This document shows, in pieces, positions 5,342 through 10,291 of a stretch of DNA of 10,291 nucleotides. Source of the DNA: JBBAAW01 sp964574405 (GTDB taxonomy: Bacteria > Patescibacteriota > WWE3 > UBA101185 > UBA10185); NCBI GenBank assembly GCA_964574405.1, contig CAZNNN010000024.1, positions 1 to 10,291 on the forward strand. The letters are read 5' to 3'. Positions within the stretch are counted from its first letter, which is position 1; every line of letters starts with the position of its first letter. A program made the translations under genes and the position numbers. A model generated the notes under the pieces. That model ran no database searches. It was not told the origin of the DNA and was given only the letters and a program-made list of their open reading frames with translations.

Positions 5342-5746
5342 ATGAGAGCAATCATTAGACATTTTATTTACACCGCCATGGCTATGTATCTTTTGCAGTC
5401 GTATGCTAAACCTTTTGATTTTGGCGGAAACGCCACTAAAACCTTTTTAATTGTAGCTCTTGCCGTAACGCTTATTGTTTATTTTTCCAGACCGTTGCTA
5501 AAACTAATCTCCTTTCCTGTGGGCGGAGTCATTTACACCCTTCTTTTGATTTTGGTGATTGGCGCAACATTTTACGCCCTAGAAAGTTTAATTCCAGAAT
5601 TTGCTGTAACCGCCTTTAATTTACCTAAAACAGAGCTTTTTGGTATAATACTAGGCGATGTTAATTTGGAAGGCTTCAAAGCCTTAGGCTTTCTTTCGGC
5701 CTTTGTCGCTATTTTTATAGGACTTTTAGGTTGGGTGATGGGATAA
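5342..5746 (+). CDS. Four-helix membrane protein, phage holin family 4-like (PF04020-like)
   Basis: The 134-residue protein has about four membrane segments: roughly residues 6-21, 34-49, 60-80 and 112-132. Between the second and third is SRPLLKLISFP (49-59), close to the iRPilklltlP signature of the PF04020 holin-4 superfamily. Most members of that family are ordinary bacterial inner-membrane proteins of unknown function rather than phage lysis proteins. A polar loop of about 30 residues (82-111) precedes the last helix. There is no Shine-Dalgarno before the ATG. It sits 24 bases upstream of secG with a palindrome in between, at the head of the envelope gene run, so a membrane or envelope role is likely. 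The family call rests on remembered consensus only. Confidence 0.6.
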   Translation: MRAIIRHFIYTAMAMYLLQSYAKPFDFGGNATKTFLIVALAVTLIVYFSRPLLKLISFPVGGVIYTLLLILVIGATFYALESLIPEFAVTAFNLPKTELFGIILGDVNLEGFKALGFLSAFVAIFIGLLGWVMG

Positions 5747-5761
5747 TCCGCCCAGGCGGAT
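5746..5761. repeat. Small palindrome between the holin-like gene and secG
   Basis: ATCCGCC and GGCGGAT are perfect seven-base inverted repeats around CA. It starts on the last base of the holin-like stop codon and fills most of the 24-base gap. No T-run follows, so it is not a typical intrinsic terminator. It is more likely a dispersed small palindromic repeat or an mRNA hairpin between two cistrons. Confidence 0.5.
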
Positions 5762-5770
5762 GGCTAAAGT

Positions 5771-5971
5771 ATGATAATTATACAAATTATTGCCAGTATA
5801 GCTCTAATATTGTTAGTTTTAGTCCAGTCCAAAGCCAGCGGACTTTCCAGCTCCGTAGCAAGTTCTATTGGTATGTACAGATCGCGCCGAGGAATAGAAA
5901 AAGGCGTCTTTTTTTTAACCATTGCCTTTGGCGTTATCTTTACCGTTAATAGCCTATTTCTTGTTATTTAA
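5771..5971 (+). CDS. secG: Preprotein translocase subunit SecG
   Basis: SecG assists the SecYEG channel by supporting the SecA-driven translocation cycle in the inner membrane. The 66-residue protein has the expected two helices, about residues 1-19 and 45-65. The first ends in LLVLVQ (14-19), a SecG hallmark, and the loop has Ser/Gly-rich SKASGLSSS and a basic RSRRGIEKG stretch before the second helix. It is short but within the range for SecG. It overlaps no neighbour: the holin-like gene ends 24 bases before and the MurA-like gene begins two bases after its stop, consistent with co-transcription. The ATG has no Shine-Dalgarno. Small size limits certainty, but the layout is convincing. Confidence 0.82.
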   Translation: MIIIQIIASIALILLVLVQSKASGLSSSVASSIGMYRSRRGIEKGVFFLTIAFGVIFTVNSLFLVI

Positions 5972-5973
5972 TC

Positions 5974-7233
5974 ATGTTAAACCCTAAAACAGTAAAAACA
6001 GAGGGGGGTATTCCTTTGGTAGGAACTGTACAGGTGGGGGGAAGTCGCGCGTTAGCACTAAAGCTTATTTACGCTTCCATTCTTTGTGGTGAAACTTGTA
6101 CTTTAACTAATGTTCCCAAGTCGCGCTATGTTTTGGCGGACCTTGAGATTGCGGAGGCTTTAGGTGTTAAAGCTACCTGGACTAGTTCTAACCGGCTAAC
6201 CATTAACTCACAAGAATTAATTAGCCAAGTAATAGCTTTGGATAATTTGGATAAAGAGTCAAAAGTAGCAACGGCAGCCTTTTTAGTGCCAGCTCTAACA
6301 CATAAATTTGGCAGGGCGATTTTACCAAAAATGGCTAGAGGTAAGGAATACGCTCAAATTTGGCAAAGTTTTGGCATGGAAATTAAAGAAGATTTTGATA
6401 ATTACTATATTGACGCGATTAAATTACAAGCTGGCGAGGTAGTTTTGCCTTACAAATCAAGAGTTTTAACCGACATGGCAATACTTACCGCGTTTTTTAT
6501 TTTAGGTGAAAGTATTATTTTAAACGCAAGTTTAGATATAGAAACGGACGATCTAATAGATTTTTGTAATCAGGCAGGCGCTAGTATTAAGCGCCTAGAA
6601 AATGGGTCAATAAGTGTTAGTGGTTCTGGGGTTTTTAAGGGTGTGGAGTATACCCTACCTTTTGACAGGGAAGAAGCCACCTTTTTTATGTTAGCAACGC
6701 TACTTACTAACGGGAATACCACATTAAAGGGTATCGAACGCACGCGACTTCCATCATTTTTAAATTGGCTTGCCAAAGTGGGAGCAAATTATGAATTTTC
6801 AGGTGAGGATATGCGTATTTGGCACAATACCGGAACCCCGTTTGAGAAAACAGAAATTAGCGTTTTACCCCACCCGGGTTTTATTACGGACTTTGCGCCT
6901 ATGGCAGTGCTGTTTAACTGTTTTGCCCAAGGGGAAAGTGTGGTTTATGAAAACCTGTTAGCCACTAATTTGGATTACATTAAAGATCTATGTAGACTGG
7001 GAGCAAACATTGATACTAGTAAAAGCGAGGAAAATATTGAAATTAAGGTACAAGGTGGTGTTAAGTTAAAATCAGGTAAACTGGCGGTAACTGGTTTGCG
7101 TTACGCCCTGGTAGATTTACTGTTTGCCTTGTGCGTAGAAGGTAAAAACGAGCTTGCTGGTTTTGAGATTGTAGAGGGTGGCTTTGAAAATATGGTTGAG
7201 CAACTTAGGACTCTAGGCGCATCGGTTGTATAA
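5974..7233 (+). CDS. MurA-fold (EPSP synthase family) protein with degenerate active site
   Basis: The 419-residue length, repeated inside-out alpha/beta units and segments such as NVPKSRYVLAD, GFITDFAPMAV (302-312), VYENLLATNLDYIKDLCRLGA and the final FENMVEQLRTLGA match UDP-N-acetylglucosamine enolpyruvyl transferase. MurA adds enolpyruvate to UDP-GlcNAc, the first committed peptidoglycan step. The usual catalytic residues are mostly gone. The G-A-K-N motif reads G-S-R-A (23-26), replacing K22 and N23 of E. coli. The R91 position is A99. The cysteine loop (PGGCAIGxRP) reads PKMARGKEYA (118-127) with no cysteine. The DLRAG motif reads GLRYA (374-378), and the late RGYE reads GGFE (402-405). 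The aspartate of the PTD motif is kept (D306). It is therefore probably not an active MurA. It is flanked by secG and mraY. Whether a normal murA exists elsewhere cannot be seen. Confidence 0.8.
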   Translation: MLNPKTVKTEGGIPLVGTVQVGGSRALALKLIYASILCGETCTLTNVPKSRYVLADLEIAEALGVKATWTSSNRLTINSQELISQVIALDNLDKESKVATAAFLVPALTHKFGRAILPKMARGKEYAQIWQSFGMEIKEDFDNYYIDAIKLQAGEVVLPYKSRVLTDMAILTAFFILGESIILNASLDIETDDLIDFCNQAGASIKRLENGSISVSGSGVFKGVEYTLPFDREEATFFMLATLLTNGNTTLKGIERTRLPSFLNWLAKVGANYEFSGEDMRIWHNTGTPFEKTEISVLPHPGFITDFAPMAVLFNCFAQGESVVYENLLATNLDYIKDLCRLGANIDTSKSEENIEIKVQGGVKLKSGKLAVTGLRYALVDLLFALCVEGKNELAGFEIVEGGFENMVEQLRTLGASVV

Positions 7234-7234
7234 T
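7229..7234 (+). promoter_or_regulatory. Perfect TATAAT box giving a probable leaderless mraY transcript
   Basis: TATAAT overlaps the TAA stop of the MurA-like gene and lies exactly seven bases before the mraY ATG at 7242, so transcription at the normal distance would start on the ATG. The -35 region is weak (TTAGGA at 7205-7210, 18-base spacer). No Shine-Dalgarno is present. Confidence 0.45.
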
Positions 7235-7241
7235 ACTCACC

Positions 7242-8324
7242 ATGGAAATCCAACTGCTTCATCTTTTCTTATCGGCTCTTATAAGTTTAATTTTATATCC
7301 TGTTTGGATAAAATTTGTGTACAAATATCAAATGGGTGAGGATGTACGGGGCGACGGTCCGCAAACTCATTTGGTTAAAAAAGGTACGCCCACTATGGGG
7401 GGCTTGGTTTTTGTGCTAACCGTGGGTTTGGTAACTTTCTTGTTTAATCGATCCCGCGACCAAACCCCTTTTCCGCTTTTTGTGGCATCGCTGGCAGGGC
7501 TTTTTGGCTTAATGGAGGATCTTTCTAAAGTTTATAGAAAATCCGGACTGCCAGGCTTTTTTGAATACCATTTTGGCACTCTATCGCTTGGAAAATTTGG
7601 CATTATTTTGTCAAAAACTATTCTTAAACCCTGGACACTCTTTATAGAATTTTGGCGATTAGTGGGAAGCAAAACGGATGTAGGCATCCAAACCCACCAA
7701 AAATTTTTAATTCAAGCTGTGATTGCAGGTTTTGTTTCATACTGGACATATTTTAAGTTGGGCTGGGACTACCTTTGGGTTCCGCTTATTGGTAATATTC
7801 ACATCGGTATCGGCTATCCAATTTTTATTTTTCTATTATTTATTGCGGTTTTAAATTTTGTAGCTTTTACGGATGGGTTGGATGGCTTGGCAGGCGGGCT
7901 TTCCTTTTTTGCTATCTGTGCGTTTTGGGTAATTTCCGCCCTTTTTGGGCTCAACTCCCTTTCTGCTTTTTGTGCCACTTTTATAGGCGCGCTTTTACCC
8001 TTTTTATATTTTAATATCTATCCTGCACGCGTTTTTATGGGTAATGTAGGATCGCATGTTTTAGGCGCTACGCTGGTGCTTTTGGGAATTCTCCTGCATC
8101 GCGAAATTGCCCTCATTCCAATTCTCATGGTTTTTTTGGTCGACGGAATATCTAGCCCGTTACAGCAACTCTCCGTTAAACTTACAGGAAAGCGTGTTTT
8201 TCTAATGGCGCCTCTTCACCACCACTTTGAACTCCTTGGTTGGCCTGAAACCAAGGTTACCTTGCGATTTTGGCTTTTTGGCATTCTCTTTGCTTTTGTA
8301 GGAATTTTTGTGGCACTTTTATAG
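7242..8324 (+). CDS. mraY: Phospho-N-acetylmuramoyl-pentapeptide transferase, divergent
   Basis: MraY moves phospho-MurNAc-pentapeptide from UDP to undecaprenyl phosphate, making lipid I in the inner membrane. Family segments are clear: GDGPQTHLVKKGTPTMGG (37-54), TDGLDGLAGG (210-219), ARVFMGNVGS (262-271) and the MraY-specific MAPLHHHFELLGWPE with H326-H328. About ten hydrophobic segments are visible. Two of the three catalytic aspartates are altered: the DD pair (D115-D116 in E. coli) reads E92-D93, and the FMGD position (D267) reads N268. After K96 there is an extra stretch of about 40 residues (roughly 103-145) with two hydrophobic parts, absent from typical MraY, which makes the protein 360 aa against about 324 for the Bacillus form. 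Neighbours (MurA-like, FtsW) support a wall role. Activity is uncertain. Confidence 0.9.
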   Translation: MEIQLLHLFLSALISLILYPVWIKFVYKYQMGEDVRGDGPQTHLVKKGTPTMGGLVFVLTVGLVTFLFNRSRDQTPFPLFVASLAGLFGLMEDLSKVYRKSGLPGFFEYHFGTLSLGKFGIILSKTILKPWTLFIEFWRLVGSKTDVGIQTHQKFLIQAVIAGFVSYWTYFKLGWDYLWVPLIGNIHIGIGYPIFIFLLFIAVLNFVAFTDGLDGLAGGLSFFAICAFWVISALFGLNSLSAFCATFIGALLPFLYFNIYPARVFMGNVGSHVLGATLVLLGILLHREIALIPILMVFLVDGISSPLQQLSVKLTGKRVFLMAPLHHHFELLGWPETKVTLRFWLFGILFAFVGIFVALL

Positions 8325-8336
8325 TTTTTGCTAAAA

Positions 8337-9482
8337 ATGAAAACACCTGCTCACTCATCTCGCCGTTTTTATTATTTAGTATTTGCCATTCTTATTTTTG
8401 GTCTTCTTACCGTCTACAACGCCTCCCCTCTGTATTCCCAACGGTTTTTTCAAGACTCTACCCGGATCGCAAAATTACAGCTCTTATGGACTCTAGCAGG
8501 CGTGATTCTTTTTGTCTTAATTTCTTTCATAAGTCAAAAATTTTTAAAAAGCATCTCTAAAGCCCTTTTTATTCTCTCACTCGTCGGCCTCATGTTTTTG
8601 GCAGGTACTTCTCTAGTTTTTCCTTGTAGCAAAGCCACCATGGAAAACGATCTTGCTTTTTGCCCCTGTAAAAACGGTGCTAGACGCTGGATATACCTAT
8701 ACCCCCTATCCCTGGGTTTTCAAGCCACCGATTTTGCCAAACTAGTCTTTATTCTTTACATGCCCATTCTTTTGGAGTCAAAAATTAAAACAGCCAAACG
8801 CAAATACGAACCGTTTTTATACTTTTTTGGCTTGAGCTTTCTAATATCGCTGTTGATTTTGAGTCAGCCCAACATGAGTAATGCCGTTTTAATACTTATT
8901 ATCGCCACAGTTATTTATTTTATTTCCGGAGCACCGCTAAAACCCCTATTTATATTAGCTCCAGTAGTTATCTTAGCGGGATTGGTCTTTATTTTAATTT
9001 CACCTTATCGACGGGAACGACTTGAGACCTTGTTTAACAGAGGCAGTCAATCCCAGCTTCACGAGTCATACCAAAGCGACCAAATTTTAATTGGACTTGG
9101 TTCGGGCGGAGCTTTTGGCGTAGGGGTAGGGCAGTCTAAGCAAAAAGCGCACTTTACGCCGGAAATTATTGGTGATTCTATTTTTGCGGTGATTGGCGAA
9201 GAGATGGGTTTTATTGGCAGTTTACTAGTTATTTTTGGCTTTGGAGCTTTGGCGTTTGAAATGCTTAAAATTTCCGCAAGTGCCGTTACGCTGTACGAAA
9301 AAATGGTGGGGGCGGGCGTTTACGCGTGGATTTTCTTTCAATATTTATTAAATATTTATGTGATGGCAAATCTCATTCCCTTTACAGGCATCCCAATTCC
9401 CTTTATTTCTTACGGCGGGTCTTCCATGGTTTTTGCTTTGGCGGGGTTAGGTTTAGTTTCTAATATTTTTCGGCGACAATAG
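8337..9482 (+). CDS. ftsW: FtsW/RodA-type SEDS peptidoglycan polymerase
   Basis: SEDS proteins polymerise lipid II into glycan strands with a partner penicillin-binding protein; FtsW does so at the septum. The ATG at 8337 is preferred over TTG 8328, giving 381 residues with about ten membrane helices. Kept motifs are NGARRWI (114-119 and on), YRRERL (224-229), the FGVGVGQSKQK loop, and PEIIGDSIFAVIGEEMGFIG, in which D280 matches the catalytic aspartate. The ending FISYGGSS (356-363) is also kept. Altered motifs are FQATDFAKL instead of lQPSExxK and QPNMSN (177-182) instead of QPDxG. The extracytoplasmic loop before NGARRW carries three cysteines (C97, C109, C111), unusual for this family. It follows mraY by 12 bases. 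FtsW rather than RodA is inferred from the mraY neighbour only. Confidence 0.88.
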   Translation: MKTPAHSSRRFYYLVFAILIFGLLTVYNASPLYSQRFFQDSTRIAKLQLLWTLAGVILFVLISFISQKFLKSISKALFILSLVGLMFLAGTSLVFPCSKATMENDLAFCPCKNGARRWIYLYPLSLGFQATDFAKLVFILYMPILLESKIKTAKRKYEPFLYFFGLSFLISLLILSQPNMSNAVLILIIATVIYFISGAPLKPLFILAPVVILAGLVFILISPYRRERLETLFNRGSQSQLHESYQSDQILIGLGSGGAFGVGVGQSKQKAHFTPEIIGDSIFAVIGEEMGFIGSLLVIFGFGALAFEMLKISASAVTLYEKMVGAGVYAWIFFQYLLNIYVMANLIPFTGIPIPFISYGGSSMVFALAGLGLVSNIFRRQ

Positions 9483-9506
9483 GAAGCCGTCGTAGAGCCA
9501 TCCTTA

Positions 9507-9518
9507 CGGGCTAGCCCG
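9507..9518. repeat. 12-bp perfect palindrome after ftsW
   Basis: CGGGCTAGCCCG is its own reverse complement, in the 119-base gap between ftsW and the DinD-like gene. No T-run follows, and a loop-less palindrome folds poorly, so it is not a clear terminator. It could be a protein-binding site or a repeat remnant. Confidence 0.3.
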
Positions 9519-9564
9519 CACCGATTACTAAAAATAGCGATAAGCATTTCAAGGAATTTTAAGG

Positions 9565-9570
9565 TAAAAT
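9565..9570 (+). promoter_or_regulatory. Possible -10 box for the DinD-like/DUF3800 pair
   Basis: TAAAAT lies 31 bases before the ATG at 9602, leaving a short leader that includes a Shine-Dalgarno. The -35 region is not convincing (TTTCAA at 9547-9552 would pair with TATATG at 9570-9575 instead). Confidence 0.3.
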
Positions 9571-9601
9571 ATATGTACAAAATTTTGAGAAAGGGTAACT
9601 T

Positions 9602-10006
9602 ATGAAAAAAGAACTTTCTAAAGTAAATTACGGTTTAATCGATAGAAAGGGCGATAAGGCTTTGTTTGGTTATTCCACCGAACAGATGAAAAGCAACCGG
9701 CAAGTGCCAAAAAGTAGAGCGTTAGCGGATTTTGCTCCCACCATTATTCTTAAAGCCAAGGATTTTGCAACGGAGATTACTATTTTTAACACCAAAGCTA
9801 AACAGTTTAAAAACGAACCGCAAATTTCTGTGGAACATGTTAAAAATAATCAGAGTGTGAGGCGTACTTTGTTAGAGCGCGGGATCACACCGGAAAAATT
9901 ACCTCCGGAAGAAGATGTCCAAAGACTTGGTAGAAAACTTAAGTTGGGGGATGTAAAAGGATTAAAAAATTTCAAAGCGTTGGATAGAGAAGGAGATATT
10001 AATTAA
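9602..10006 (+). CDS. DinD-like C-terminal domain protein
   Basis: The 134-residue protein resembles the C-terminal half of DNA damage-inducible protein D (DinD) family members. It has a GDKALFGYST segment (17-26), then LADFAPTIILKAKDFATEIT (41-60), then SVEHVKNNQSVRRTLLERGI (76-95) and the characteristic TPEKLPPEEDVQRLGRKLK (96-114). The N-terminal BRO-like half of full DinD (about 280 aa) is missing, and nothing resembling it precedes the start. The gene begins with ATG behind GAGAAAGGG, spaced six bases, so it looks like a designed small gene rather than a broken end. In E. coli DinD is damage-induced and inhibits RecA filament activities; the role of this fragment is unknown. A DUF3800 gene follows after 17 bases. 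Family assignment is from remembered consensus. Confidence 0.6.
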   Translation: MKKELSKVNYGLIDRKGDKALFGYSTEQMKSNRQVPKSRALADFAPTIILKAKDFATEITIFNTKAKQFKNEPQISVEHVKNNQSVRRTLLERGITPEKLPPEEDVQRLGRKLKLGDVKGLKNFKALDREGDIN

Positions 10007-10011
10007 GGAGT

Positions 10012-10018
10012 AAAGGAG
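10012..10018 (+). promoter_or_regulatory. Tandem Shine-Dalgarno sites before the DUF3800 gene
   Basis: AAAGGAG at 10012-10018 lies five bases before the ATG at 10024, and a second AAGGAG at 10005-10010 overlaps the previous stop codon. The repeat makes the start call firm and suggests re-initiation coupling. Confidence 0.65.
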
Positions 10019-10023
10019 TAGTT

Positions 10024-10291
10024 ATGAAAATAATGTATATCGACGAGTCAGGGGATACCTTGCCCGCAATAGATAGGGGCAAGAACTTTTTTGTTTTAAC
10101 TGGGTGTGTACTGGATGAGATCGATTTGCAAAGCACCGAAAAATCTTTACGAAGTATAAAAAGTGAGTTCTTTCAAAATCCTGGTATTGAGATAAAATCC
10201 AACTTCTTAAGATACGCCAATCCCGCGCTATCCGAGGGTTCTATATTGAAGTTAAGATCAAAAGACAGATATGACGATTTAGAAAGAAAGA
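10024..10291 (+). CDS. DUF3800 domain protein, cut by the window end
   Basis: The open reading continues through the last base, giving 89 residues of a longer protein. It begins MKIMYIDESGDT, the signature of DUF3800, in which the acidic YIDESGD strand (D7, E8, D11) is thought to form part of an RNase H-like active site. This is followed by FFVLTGCVL (22-30), the second family strand, then a helix with Lys/Arg residues and an EIKSNFLRY segment where members often have a conserved E-x-K near the active site. The exact function is unknown; family members are frequent in accessory and defence-rich regions. Strong Shine-Dalgarno sites and the 17-base gap put it in one operon with the DinD-like gene. 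Confidence 0.85.
   Translation, partial: MKIMYIDESGDTLPAIDRGKNFFVLTGCVLDEIDLQSTEKSLRSIKSEFFQNPGIEIKSNFLRYANPALSEGSILKLRSKDRYDDLERK

Noticed and set aside
5053..5355. 100-aa minus-strand open reading across the Nudix end
   Set aside because: It is antisense to the Nudix frames, which have clear family motifs, and has no ribosome site or recognisable content.
5731..5949. 72-aa plus-strand open reading overlapping secG
   Set aside because: It is the out-of-frame shadow of SecG, whose membrane layout and LLVLVQ motif are convincing.
8270..8560. 96-aa open reading across the mraY/ftsW junction
   Set aside because: Out-of-frame shadow of the ends of two well supported membrane proteins.
9483..9601. 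Intrinsic terminator after ftsW
   Set aside because: The only strong symmetry (9507-9518) has no loop and no following T-run.

Overview
The window reads as a compact chromosomal segment of a low-to-mid GC bacterium, most likely a member of the Candidate Phyla Radiation (Patescibacteria, perhaps the Microgenomates side). This is an inference from four things: divergent but recognisable housekeeping proteins, an unusually short UvrC, many starts without a Shine-Dalgarno site but with a TAAAAT/TATAAT box a few bases upstream, and small intergenic gaps. TGA is used as a stop, so the genetic code looks standard. No rRNA, tRNA, CRISPR array or transposase gene was seen.

Left part (1-3541), DNA repair: a 72-residue unknown protein on the minus strand is divergent from a RadC-family JAMM protein. 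RadC converges on a 101-residue minus-strand protein, which is in turn divergent from a LexA/S24-like regulator. That regulator overlaps uvrC by 26 bases, forming a regulator-plus-excinuclease operon. Both divergent gaps hold inverted repeats placed like operators. The LexA-like protein lacks the Ser/Lys dyad needed for self-cleavage. UvrC lacks its C-terminal helix-hairpin-helix domain and carries a short palindromic-element-like insert in frame.

Middle part (3563-5341), accessory genes: an orphan DUF433 (antitoxin-like) gene, a two-part SAM methyltransferase with a different codon flavour, and a Nudix hydrolase gene. The Nudix gene is broken by a one-base frameshift; its missing C-terminus is legible in another frame up to 5293.

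Right part (5342-9482), envelope genes, all on the plus strand: a four-helix holin-4-like membrane protein, SecG, a MurA-fold protein with no recognisable active site, MraY with two of its three catalytic aspartates changed, and FtsW with its catalytic aspartate intact but several family motifs altered. Together they would supply protein export and septal peptidoglycan lipid-intermediate and polymerisation steps, but the MurA-like and MraY-like proteins may have changed roles.

Right edge (9602-10291): a small protein matching only the C-terminal half of DinD-type proteins is followed, behind strong Shine-Dalgarno sites, by the start of a DUF3800 protein cut by the window end. The most unusual theme is a run of familiar proteins whose catalytic residues have been replaced (LexA-like, MurA-like, MraY-like).
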